In this document: piece by piece, positions 23,037 to 30,533 of the stretch
Layout of the letters: each line of letters starts with the position of its first letter
Numbering within the stretch: the first letter of the stretch is position 1
Origin: a virus
Reading direction: 5' to 3' (one strand)
Length of the DNA: 30,540 nucleotides
IMG/VR virus record: IMGVR_UViG_3300033571_017531
Location: 1 to 30,540 of that record
The notes under the pieces: model-generated
Seen by the model: only the letters and a program-made list of their open reading frames with translations
What the model was told of the DNA's origin: nothing
Databases searched by the model: none
Position numbers and translations under genes: made by a program

Positions 23037-26016
23037 TTCATGCTCTGGATGTAGCTTATACAAATCCGATAAGATGGTAAATGGGGGTGGTGTTAGGCCA
23101 AGCCAGGTAACGTTTATCTCCTCCGGCCCACCTCCTTGGGGTGGATTGTTCACTGATAACGGAGGCAAGATACTAAAGCACATAATTAGCGATCTAGCTA
23201 AGAACTGTGATGATGCGGATAAAGAGGCAATAACCTTAATGGCACAGAAGCACTTCATGATGTATTCTGTATGCTGCCCGGGTAGCACAGTCAACGATAC
23301 TGTAGATAAATGCAAGTCTTCAGTGAGTGGTAATATCCTCGCCATGTCACAACCAAAGATTGTAGTTGCTATAGGTAAAGAGGCATGCCACTTTATGGGC
23401 ATATCTGGGAATATAACTGATATTAGAGGTACTGTGCACACCACTAAAGTCGCTGGAGTGGAGTATAAAGTAGTTCCCACATTGCCACTAAGTATGCTAG
23501 ATGACAAGCCTGGGCTGTATGAAATAGTAAAGTCCGACATCAGAAAAGCTGCGCTTACAGCTCATGGCTCTAAGCTAGATAACATAGATGTAGACTCGCT
23601 AATACAGGGGTATGACATACCTAGGAAACTTGAGGATGCTATATCAGTGCTAACTAAATACTCAGAATACGCTGGCGCTAATAAAGATATATCTCAAACA
23701 CTTATGTCACTGGACTTTGAGACTACTTCCCTATTTGCCTGGGATAATAAGGCTAGAGTTATAGCTATGTCTGGCTCTGTTGAGCCGGGTATGGCTTTTG
23801 CAGTTATGGTAGATCATAAAGACTCTAGCTACAAGTTTAAGGACATAGCTCCGTATGTAGTTAAGGTACTTAATAGCAAGCACCCAAAGGCGTGGTGGAA
23901 CTACAAATACGACTACGGGTTTGCAAGGTATTGCTTAACAAGGCAAATACTTGAGGTATGCAATGAAGATACCACATACTCTGAATGGTTTGAGAAAGAA
24001 TCTGGGTTAGGCTTAAAGGATCTTGTATCTAGGGGACCAGTTAATAATACTAGGTGGGATGGTATGCTAGGTGAGCATATGTTGCAAGAGGATAAGAAGG
24101 GATTCTACTCTCTAAAGGAAGTAGTAACCGAGTACTATCCAAGCCTTGTAGGGTATGAAGAAAAGCTGCATGCATTACTTCAAGAAGCCAAAGAAAAAGT
24201 AATTTCTTCTGAGCTAAGTAATTACCTGAAAAGAAACCCAAATAGCTGTGAGGGTATAGTTCTTAGCGATTCTTCTCCTACGCAGTGGGGGTTTGACTTA
24301 ACTAATGCCGAGGATATATGCAAAGCTAAAGTTAAGGAATTTAAGCGCTTAGCTAGATTGAAGAAAACGCCTGACGAGGAAAAGGCTGCATATGAAGATG
24401 CGTCCAACATACTCACTAATTGGATATCTGTTATCCATGAAGAATGTAAGATAGGTAAAGATGAGGTGTCCAGATGGTTAAGAGCTCTGGAGAGTACACT
24501 AGGTTCTTCTGGAGACCCCAGAAGAGGTTTGGTTACGTTTGAGGCTATAGATATAGATGTTATGCTACCTTATGCGGCAATAGACGCAGATCTAACTTTA
24601 CGCATCTCTAATAACCAGAGACTTGCCTGCTTAAAGGAAGACCCAGTAAAAAAGGCGGCTGCTGAGAATAGGCCACCTCTAGTAAAGCTAATGGACAATC
24701 ACTACATACCCTTGACAGAAGTATTGTGCGAGATGCAGGTAGAGGGTGTTAGAGTGGATAAAGATTTCTTGAGGTCTAGCCTTATAAAGCTAGAAGCTGA
24801 ATCCAGAGAACTAGAGAAGCAAATAGTAGAGACAGTAAAGGTTGACCTAAATAGAGACATAACACCCTCTGATATAACTAGTACTTCCACTCTAGCAGAT
24901 CTCCTAATTGCAGGATACAACTTGCCTAAGATAAAAGATACTAGTGGTGGGGCTGTTAGTACAGATAGAGAGGCTATGCAGAAGTATTCAGATATGGGCA
25001 ATAAATTAGCTGGACTTGTATTAAAATACAGGGACAATACTAAGGCTAGCTCTACCTATATAGAGTCTCTGCTAGACATGAGTGAGTATGATGGTAGAAT
25101 ACACGGTGCTATTCACTTGAATGGTACAGCTACAGGTAGGGCTAGCTCCAGTAACCCTAATCTGCAAAATATAACCGCTGATTTAGCGGGGCTTAATATT
25201 AAGAGTGCATTTGTACCTACTAATACCAGGGCTACTAGTGGCGTTGACTATAGGCTATGTGATAAATACGGTTGGACTAGAGATGACCAGCTTACTATGG
25301 TAGATATAGACTTTGCGGGGGCAGAGATAAGAGGTCTAACGGCTTACGTTAAAGACGAGCAGCTTATTGATGCTCTAAAAAGAAGCCTAGACATGCACTC
25401 ATGGATTGCATCTATGATATTCAATGACGACTATGAAACCATAAACAAACTTAGAAAAACTGACGACAGATACCATCAGATGCGGCAGAAAGCTAAGACC
25501 ATTGTATTTGGTTTGATCTATGGAATCTCTAATAAAGGGCTGTCAGACAGATTGAATATAACCATAGAAGAGGCTGACTCACTTATGAGTATATTCTTCT
25601 CAAGATTCCCTAAGATAGAAGAGTATATTAACATAACCAAAGCTAAAGTAACCCGGGAAGGTATACTTAGAACTCCTACAGGCAGAGCTAGAAGGTTTCC
25701 AATGGCGCAGATGGGAGGCCAATTCGAGAGTAGGAATCATAGGCAGGGCATAAACTACTTAGTGCAGAGCTTCTGCGCAGAGATAGTTTTGCGGCTAATA
25801 AATCACCTAAGACAAAACCTACATAAGATACGCGGTAGATTAGTACTTACTGTGCACGACTCTATAGTGATGGAGATACCAACTACTGAAGTAGATAATC
25901 TAAAGCAGTTTCTATCAAGTCATATAGACACATTCATAACTACTAATTTCCCTCAGCTACCAGTGTCGATGCCATACGACATAAAGCTAGGTAGATCATA
26001 CGGTGAAGCTGAATAA
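23023..26016 (+). CDS. DNA polymerase A fused to N-terminal uracil-DNA-glycosylase-like domain
   Basis: I start at ATG 23023 (MIKPSSCSGC), 11 bases after AGGAG and overlapping the primase end by 14 bases; ATG 22993 would add ten residues without a site. Residues 1-175 resemble Fe-S (family 4/5-type) uracil-DNA glycosylases: C7 and C10, then GPPPWGGLFTDNGGKIL, C84/C85 and C97. The usual HPS motif reads LPL (154-156). A 3'-5' exonuclease follows with DFETT (D231, E233), WNYKYDYG and YAAIDAD (D521). The polymerase domain has ATGRASSSNPNLQN, motif A DFAGAEIR (D763), motif B with R821, K825, F829 and Y833, and motif C HDS (945-947) in place of HDE. I recall a comparable fusion in SPO1-type phages. 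This is the replicase. Confidence 0.95.
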   Translation: MIKPSSCSGCSLYKSDKMVNGGGVRPSQVTFISSGPPPWGGLFTDNGGKILKHIISDLAKNCDDADKEAITLMAQKHFMMYSVCCPGSTVNDTVDKCKSSVSGNILAMSQPKIVVAIGKEACHFMGISGNITDIRGTVHTTKVAGVEYKVVPTLPLSMLDDKPGLYEIVKSDIRKAALTAHGSKLDNIDVDSLIQGYDIPRKLEDAISVLTKYSEYAGANKDISQTLMSLDFETTSLFAWDNKARVIAMSGSVEPGMAFAVMVDHKDSSYKFKDIAPYVVKVLNSKHPKAWWNYKYDYGFARYCLTRQILEVCNEDTTYSEWFEKESGLGLKDLVSRGPVNNTRWDGMLGEHMLQEDKKGFYSLKEVVTEYYPSLVGYEEKLHALLQEAKEKVISSELSNYLKRNPNSCEGIVLSDSSPTQWGFDLTNAEDICKAKVKEFKRLARLKKTPDEEKAAYEDASNILTNWISVIHEECKIGKDEVSRWLRALESTLGSSGDPRRGLVTFEAIDIDVMLPYAAIDADLTLRISNNQRLACLKEDPVKKAAAENRPPLVKLMDNHYIPLTEVLCEMQVEGVRVDKDFLRSSLIKLEAESRELEKQIVETVKVDLNRDITPSDITSTSTLADLLIAGYNLPKIKDTSGGAVSTDREAMQKYSDMGNKLAGLVLKYRDNTKASSTYIESLLDMSEYDGRIHGAIHLNGTATGRASSSNPNLQNITADLAGLNIKSAFVPTNTRATSGVDYRLCDKYGWTRDDQLTMVDIDFAGAEIRGLTAYVKDEQLIDALKRSLDMHSWIASMIFNDDYETINKLRKTDDRYHQMRQKAKTIVFGLIYGISNKGLSDRLNITIEEADSLMSIFFSRFPKIEEYINITKAKVTREGILRTPTGRARRFPMAQMGGQFESRNHRQGINYLVQSFCAEIVLRLINHLRQNLHKIRGRLVLTVHDSIVMEIPTTEVDNLKQFLSSHIDTFITTNFPQLPVSMPYDIKLGRSYGEAE

Positions 26017-26034
26017 CGCAAAAATATATAAAAC

Positions 26035-26054
26035 TGTGTTATAAGAATTCGTAT
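26035..26054 (+). promoter_or_regulatory. Promoter-like element in front of the structured non-coding block
   Basis: TGTGTTATAAG at 26035-26045, followed by AATTCGTAT, lies 19 bases after the polymerase stop. The 11-base core is identical to the one in the portal/SNF2 divergent gap (13564-13574), and close to the one at 9781-9791. Here the left half TTAT of the inverted repeat is absent (AAAC instead), and no divergent gene needs it. This suggests a dedicated plus-strand promoter for the downstream non-coding RNA. Confidence 0.5.
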
Positions 26055-26287
26055 TAACCAACGACTAGTTGTAAATACTCATATTCGTGGATTTCTAGCT
26101 GGTGCTAATCGCCAGTAACTATAAGTATGGAAGGTCAAACACACCTCAATCGCTGTGCTGCCACCGGCGCCGGATTGACAACTCCACTGGTCGGCTAAAG
26201 CCTACTGTGCTACGTTGTCTACCCAGGCTTCCGAGGGCTGCTCAGCAATGCGGTCGTATCTGCTTCGCAGCACGAACTAATGCTAAC

Positions 26288-26418
26288 TACAAGTAATGGA
26301 TCTAGTATAGATTAAAAGTCTATTGTCATAAATATGAACTGACATGATCATGCAGATTCTGGAAGCTACCTACGGGACTTCCTAAATCTTACAGGTTAGT
26401 TCTTCAGCATTACTTGTA
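26288..26418 (+). ncRNA. RNA domain: 11-bp helix enclosing a branched arm
   Basis: TACAAGTAATG (26288-26298) pairs perfectly with CATTACTTGTA (26408-26418). Inside, GAACTGAC (26336) pairs with GTTAGTTC (26395), including one G-U. Within that, AGATT/AATCT (26354/26385) and GGAAG/CTTCC (26361/26378) are separated by a symmetric 2x2 internal loop. ATAGA/TCTAT near 26307-26322 can form a side hairpin, giving a multi-branch junction. Confidence 0.6.
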
Positions 26419-26434
26419 ATTTATAAATTACATT

Positions 26435-26590
26435 TGCAGTAGCACGGATTATTGCTGACTACTAATGGCTAGCTTCATATAATACCAATAATGGTATGTA
26501 TGGGTTAAGAACCTCCAGGCTGCCCCCTGAAGGTTCTATACCTCTACTTATTCTAAGCGTGCTACTGCAGCGTAATCTACTGGGTATTAT
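26435..26590 (+). ncRNA. RNA domain: perfect 12-bp helix with possible pseudoknot
   Basis: TGCAGTAGCACG (26435-26446) pairs perfectly with CGTGCTACTGCA (26558-26569). Enclosed are hairpin ATACCA-ATAA-TGGTAT (26482-26497) and hairpin AGAACCT/AGGTTCT plus CAGG/CCTG (26508-26537). ATAATACC at 26479-26486, inside the 12-bp helix, is fully complementary to GGTATTAT at 26583-26590, outside it. This would be an 8-bp pseudoknot, competing with the first hairpin. Confidence 0.6.
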
Positions 26591-26657
26591 CTATTGGCGG
26601 ACTATCATAGGTTAGCACAAAGGCTAATCAACTGTACTATTCTTAAGAAAAAATAAA

Positions 26658-26786
26658 TGCGATCTTTCGACTGGTACAACCTACTTCGTTAGGGCTGGTT
26701 ATACCTGATTCATCCGTAGCGATGCTCTACTTCATCAGACATAGCCAGACCTAAACGAAGTAGACTGTACCAGCTTTCATCTCGCA
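26658..26786 (+). ncRNA. RNA domain: 129-nt rod of stacked helices
   Basis: Nested helices in register are TGCGA/TCGCA (26658/26782), CTGGTACA/TGTACCAG (26671/26766), CTACTTCGTT/AACGAAGTAG (26681/26754), AGG/CCT with one bulged A, CTGGTTAT/ATAGCCAG (26695/26741, one G-U) and CTGAT/ATCAG (26705/26734). About 39 pairs in 129 bases are far beyond chance for a coding-free segment. Confidence 0.7.
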
Positions 26787-26914
26787 GTTACATTAACAGC
26801 GCCAATCTAAAGCAATAACTATTGTTGCTTCTATTGTGTCATTAGCTACAGGAATACAGCCAATACTTATTATTGGCAACATGCTAATACGCGGTGAAGA
26901 AATGACCCGCATTT

Positions 26915-27037
26915 GGAAGCTCGACTGCCTCACTTGCATCCGCTCAGTAGCCCGAGTGCCGAGCTCTAAGTTTACTACTTCGAGCTCTATACTCGGGACT
27001 TCTAGAAGCTACTGCAAAACCAGGCCTACGAGCTTCC
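26915..27037 (+). ncRNA. RNA domain: 123-nt rod with symmetric internal loops
   Basis: GGAAGCTCG/CGAGCTTCC (26915/27029) is perfect over 9 bp. A 3x3 loop (ACT/CTA) is followed by GCCT/AGGC (26927/27022), then CAGTAG/CTACTG (26945/27009), CCCGAGT/ACTCGGG (26951/26991), a 3x3 loop, and GAGCTC/GAGCTC (26961/26982). An internal CTTCTAGAAG may form a side hairpin. All helices nest without conflict. Confidence 0.7.
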
Positions 27038-27241
27038 GAAACTGGGTACTATTCCCTAGCTGTAGCTCTAATGTTGGGTTTCTAGGCGTGGCAAGAAATC
27101 TTGGACTATCCAGGGTAACTATTTGATTACGAGGGTAATATAGTAGCCCTAAGGTTCTGGGCTCGATAAATCCAGCCCTGAACCTTCCAGGCAACTATAC
27201 TACTAAGCACGCCTCTACTTGGTGCCTAATGGATTTTTTTT

Positions 27242-27535
27242 AGCAGAGTTAAAAGCTTTGTGTTACGTAACAATAACCTTAAATGAATTGCGCCTTATCC
27301 AGGGCTGAGAAAGATAAGACGCACTAAGGTAAAAGCATTGGGCTAGCTAGGTGCATATCTAAGGGTTACCCTTAGGAACTTAATTAGTTGCACTTCCATA
27401 AGAAAGGATGACTTCATGCAACGCCTACCTGAATCGGAGGCGCTGCATTCAATAATCAATACTTGACTTAGCTATGTCACTATAATCCTGCTAATATATT
27501 TTAGGTCTAACCTATATACCTCAGTAGCTATCTTC
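27242..27535. other. Second gene-free structured stretch before the terminase 3' end
   Basis: These 294 bases hold no supported gene but have further stems: palindrome TGTTACGTAACA (27261-27272), ACCTTA/TAAGGT (27276/27325) around GCG-CTTATC/GATAAG-CGC (27290-27322), CTAAGGG-TTA-CCCTTAG (27359-27375) within GTGCA/TGCAC (27351/27389), and ATGCA plus CGCCT with AGGCG plus TGCAT (27416-27448). Two isolated A-C mismatches here would be G-U on the minus strand, so this part may belong to a minus-strand RNA, for example the 3' region of the terminase transcript. TATGTCACTA at 27473-27482 repeats exactly at 29067-29076. Confidence 0.5.
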
Positions 27536-29044
27536 TTAATAGAAGACTAAATCATGTGTTAAGATCTTACAAGCTACCCATGCAAATACACAAGCGTGTA
27601 AGCAGTCATCTGGAGTATTAGGTGAGTGTCTCCAAACTTTTTTACCTGAGGGAGTTACTTCTTCATACTCTGCTAAGAAGTCATCAAACGCTTCTTTCAT
27701 CTTAATGTAATTAGGGAATTCAAACCCACCCTTTTTTACAGTATAGAAAAAGCAGTCTATTAGAGTAGTTCTGTCAGCTGTGTATCTATCTACATTGTTC
27801 CAAGTAAGGGCTTTGTTCTGAGATCCGTATTGAAGTTGATACAACGGCTTGCCTGCTAATTTCTGTGTTAGCAATGAATTGGCTAAAGCACCCTCACCCG
27901 CATCAGCTACTATGAGTGACACATTGTGAATTGCAAGAAACCTAACAATATCATCTATGGTATCTACTGGATTTTGTACTGGGTAGATTTTGTAATCTAA
28001 TAAGGTAGTCTTACTGCCTGGATTTCTACACATTACTGACACTACAGTTCTGGACAAACCCTTAGTTCCACCCCCTGACCAGTCTACACCCGCTACTACA
28101 AAGCCTGACGGCGAAACAGAGCTTGAACAACATGCCTTTAAATCTTCTAGTGAAACTAATCTAGATCCTACTGCATCTGATACGCCCATGACTTCGTTCT
28201 TGAACTTAGATTCTGAATAAGTTTCTTTCTTTGTAAGAATTCTTTTCCACCTGTCTGGCTCTTGATTTGCTGGTAATATAACTTGAGGCACATGAAACGC
28301 TTGTATTAGCGATTGGTCTAACGGCTTCATATCTACCCAACACCCATTGCGAGGATTAACTAATTTACCGCAATGGAGGCAGGATAAACCTGCTTTAGAG
28401 ACGCCTTTATCGTCTCGGTAGAATGAATGCTTATTACAACCGTCGCACTTAATACACCATTCGGATTGAGTACTATGTTGCCATAGATACTCAATAGTGT
28501 TTTCTTGTGTCTTGGGAGTTCCCATATAAGTTATATACCCATACCTTGAGTTAGACATGGATTCATTGATTACAGGAACTACTGCGTCATAATCTATATC
28601 CTGCACCTCGTCGTATATTACTCTATCTGCAGTAATACCACGTACTCGGTCAGGGTCGTCTTGTGCGTAATTGAAGAGAAGTTCAGATCCATTTCCTAGA
28701 ACCTTTAGAAAAACGTTGTCATTAACAATCTCGCCCATCATCTGCTTAAGTAAAGGAGAATGCCTTATTAGTTTAGAAATACGAGTATTGCTAAACGTAC
28801 TTGTTTGCTTAGAACTTGGCGATATGTATAACGATTTAAAGTATGGTATGGCTATAGCCTCACATACTGAAAAACTAGCTGCAGATACAGACTTGCCTAC
28901 CTGCCTACCACACATCAATAATGTTTGGGGCCATATACCTTCGTAGAGTGCATCATAGAATGGGTACTCTTCCAAAGTGAACGGCTTGCCATCTAGCATA
29001 AGAACAGCTTCTGCAAGCTGTTTTCTAGACATAGAAAATTCCAA
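27536..29044 (-). CDS. Terminase large subunit (DNA-packaging ATPase-nuclease)
   Basis: This 502-residue packaging motor binds the portal, translocates DNA into the head and cuts the concatemer. Walker A is GRQVGKS (46-52) and Walker B VIYDEVQD (142-149). A zinc-ribbon-like element lies in the linker (C197, C200, C203 and C222, C225), reminiscent of GpA-type terminases. The RNase H-like nuclease has AGVDWSGGG (D321), IVADAG (D381) and TPDDCLHA (D479/D480). I keep the TTG start at 29044 because AGGAGG lies only 5 bases upstream of it; the first ATG (29032) would be 17 bases away. No small terminase gene is seen nearby. It is divergent from the MoxR gene. Confidence 0.95.
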   Translation of the reverse strand: MEFSMSRKQLAEAVLMLDGKPFTLEEYPFYDALYEGIWPQTLLMCGRQVGKSVSAASFSVCEAIAIPYFKSLYISPSSKQTSTFSNTRISKLIRHSPLLKQMMGEIVNDNVFLKVLGNGSELLFNYAQDDPDRVRGITADRVIYDEVQDIDYDAVVPVINESMSNSRYGYITYMGTPKTQENTIEYLWQHSTQSEWCIKCDGCNKHSFYRDDKGVSKAGLSCLHCGKLVNPRNGCWVDMKPLDQSLIQAFHVPQVILPANQEPDRWKRILTKKETYSESKFKNEVMGVSDAVGSRLVSLEDLKACCSSSVSPSGFVVAGVDWSGGGTKGLSRTVVSVMCRNPGSKTTLLDYKIYPVQNPVDTIDDIVRFLAIHNVSLIVADAGEGALANSLLTQKLAGKPLYQLQYGSQNKALTWNNVDRYTADRTTLIDCFFYTVKKGGFEFPNYIKMKEAFDDFLAEYEEVTPSGKKVWRHSPNTPDDCLHACVFAWVACKILTHDLVFY

Positions 29045-29107
29045 TTCTACCTCCTAGTAGTATGGTTATGTCACTAGTAATAAACGAATAAAGCATCGAG
29101 GTCAATT
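29045..29107. promoter_or_regulatory. Divergent gap between terminase and MoxR genes
   Basis: These 63 bp must hold start signals for both genes. TATGTCACTAG at 29067-29077 resembles TATGTCATAAG at 9781-9791, and its first ten bases repeat exactly at 27473. AGGAGG serves the terminase TTG start and GAGG at 29098-29101 serves the plus-strand ATG. Promoter function is inferred only from recurrence. Confidence 0.4.
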
Positions 29108-30241
29108 ATGAGAAACGCAAAAGTAACTTTCGCCGATAAGATTGGTATTCCAACCCTAGGTATCTCTTCCTGTATTCCAGAAGTTCTAAGAGTATTAAAG
29201 ACTGGCAAGGTTCCTTGCTTACATGGTGAGGCTGGTATTGGTAAAACAGCCAGTATGAATCAATTAGCTAAATCACTAGATAAGCCAATCTTCACATTTG
29301 TATGCTCACACCTAAGTGAGACAGACATGGGGATTCCTTTTAGAAGTGAGGGTAATTCAAAATACTTCGACATGCTACCACCTCAGCAAGTGTATGATGC
29401 TATCTCGTCACCCAATGGAGCTGTGTTATTCTTTGACGAGATTACACGTGCCGATAAAGCTACTCTTAACGCAATCTTTTCTGTATTGTCAGAAAGAAAA
29501 GTCGGCAATGCTACTTTAGGAGCTAATGTAGATATTGTGTGCGCCTGTAACCCCGATGATGGGGAGTACAGCGTTAACGATATTATTGGCGACCCAGCCT
29601 GGCGTAGACGTTTAGTACATATGTGGCTAGAAACAGACGCAATGTCCTGGCTAAAATATGCTAGGTCTAGCGGAATGAATAAGCACGTTATTGACTATAT
29701 CGAATCAAAGCCAGATCAATTGATTGGCTTGGAAGCTAGGGCAGCCGGTAAGATCTACCCAAACCCAGCTGCCTGGGAAACTGTATCTAAATACCTAACC
29801 GAGAACAATGGACACTTATCCACAGTCGGGCTAAGCGGTATCGTAGGTATGGACACCGCTAGAGATATCACTAGCTTTATTATCAACACCGAGTATAGAG
29901 TTGTACCTATGGATCTTTTAGAGAGTTTCTCTTCGCAGAAGAAGGTACTGGATAAGATCATCTCTGATGGCCGTGGCGATATCCTCGGCGAACTAGTTAA
30001 GGCAGTGGCATTGACTATAGCATTGAATATGCCTAAAGATGTTAAAGTTACTGCTAGTAACCTATTCCAATTCTGGGTACATATTCCAGAAGAAAATGCC
30101 GTACTTCTTAATCAAGAGTTAGAGAAAAGAAACATCGGTGATGCTGAAAACTATTTCAGACTACTATTTGAAGCATTGAAGGACCAGAAGGATTGGTCAA
30201 AGCACCTTCAAAGACTCAAGGGGATTATTAAGATTAAATAG
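29108..30241 (+). CDS. MoxR-type AAA+ ATPase
   Basis: The 377-residue protein has Walker A GEAGIGKT (40-47), Walker B VLFFDE (106-111) followed by ITRADKATLNAIFSVL, sensor 1 in CACNP (N148) and arginine-finger candidates R166-R168. This order is typical of MoxR/CbbQ-like AAA+ proteins, which act as chaperones and usually work with a von Willebrand A-domain partner encoded nearby. No such partner lies in this window; it may be just beyond. The C-terminal half is helical and not recognised. Only one ATA Ile codon was seen, towards the 3' end, suggesting high expression. ATG 29108 follows GAGG. The gene's end overlaps the convergent 99-residue gene by 8 bases. Confidence 0.9.
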   Translation: MRNAKVTFADKIGIPTLGISSCIPEVLRVLKTGKVPCLHGEAGIGKTASMNQLAKSLDKPIFTFVCSHLSETDMGIPFRSEGNSKYFDMLPPQQVYDAISSPNGAVLFFDEITRADKATLNAIFSVLSERKVGNATLGANVDIVCACNPDDGEYSVNDIIGDPAWRRRLVHMWLETDAMSWLKYARSSGMNKHVIDYIESKPDQLIGLEARAAGKIYPNPAAWETVSKYLTENNGHLSTVGLSGIVGMDTARDITSFIINTEYRVVPMDLLESFSSQKKVLDKIISDGRGDILGELVKAVALTIALNMPKDVKVTASNLFQFWVHIPEENAVLLNQELEKRNIGDAENYFRLLFEALKDQKDWSKHLQRLKGIIKIK

Positions 30242-30533
30242 ATTTCAAGGACTTTAGTTGTTCTTTACGTATATTAGATAATGAATTACAATACGCATCT
30301 ACCTCTAGATGCTTTCTCTTCTCAAGTAAACTTATAACTTCGTTTTTTAGGTCTGAGTTATTATCAAAGTATCTATGGTATATTGGTCTAACTATGTCTA
30401 ACTTGCTTGGAGGATTAATAAATCCATTTATCGCGCAGCAAGCACCCATATATATCTTTGGGGCATCTCCGTACAAAGGATTTAAGTCCTGAGCGCCCTG
30501 GTACTCATCGTACAATGAATCTATGTCTTCCAT
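30234..30533 (-). CDS. 99-residue unknown protein
   Basis: A complete frame from ATG 30533 to TAA 30234 fills the space between the MoxR gene and the window edge. The sequence is mixed alpha with a Cys pair (GACCAING) and a helical, Lys-rich C-terminus (LLEKRKHLEVDAYC, NIRKEQLKSLKSI). Only 7 bases upstream are visible, so its ribosome site cannot be judged. The tight convergent fit with the preceding gene and the lack of another frame support it being real. No family is recognised. Confidence 0.65.
   Translation of the reverse strand: MEDIDSLYDEYQGAQDLNPLYGDAPKIYMGACCAINGFINPPSKLDIVRPIYHRYFDNNSDLKNEVISLLEKRKHLEVDAYCNSLSNIRKEQLKSLKSI

Larger units (their letters stand above)
26056..27241 (+). 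ncRNA. Large, highly structured non-coding RNA (candidate ornate phage RNA)
   Basis: No reading frame with a ribosome site exists here, but long complementary segments follow one another: CTGGTG 26099/CGCCAG 26110; TCAATC 26146/GATTGA 26173; GTGCTACG 26207/CGCAGCAC 26266 (one mismatch); 11 bp 26288/26408; 12 bp 26435/26558; a stacked hairpin 26658-26786; 8 bp 26810/26823; 7 bp 26859/26871 inside 6 bp 26841/26883; 9 bp 26915/27029; 7 bp 27084/27208; and 7+5 bp 27151/27174. A promoter-like element precedes it and T8 ends at 27241. Within the block five G-U pairs favour the plus strand and two A-C mismatches favour the minus. Large phage RNAs such as GOLLD and ROOL are the closest known concept, but I cannot show membership. 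It could also be several adjacent RNAs. Confidence 0.65.

Noticed and set aside
22935-23540. Minus-strand frame overlapping the primase-polymerase junction
   Set aside because: It is antisense to the well-supported glycosylase-like domain and primase C-terminus and shows no motif.
26164-26173. CCGGCGCCGG palindrome as a restriction or protein-binding site
   Set aside because: It lies within the TCAATC/GATTGA stem-loop of the structured block, so RNA structure is the simpler reading.
26102-27194. Open frames inside the structured block (for example 26102-26296, 26836-27126 and 27009-27194)
   Set aside because: They lack ribosome sites, have odd composition, overlap the long helices and lie on both strands. 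The pairing explains the sequence better than coding.
27409-27463. Two short frames (ATG 27409 and ATG 27416) after AAAGGA, the second giving MQRLPESEALHSIINT
   Set aside because: A weak ribosome site is present, but the frames coincide with the hairpin at 27416-27448 and have no other support.
26017-27535. tRNA genes in the non-coding block
   Set aside because: I looked for the GTTCRANNC T-loop, a 3' CCA and a 7-bp acceptor stem in cloverleaf order, and found no convincing case.
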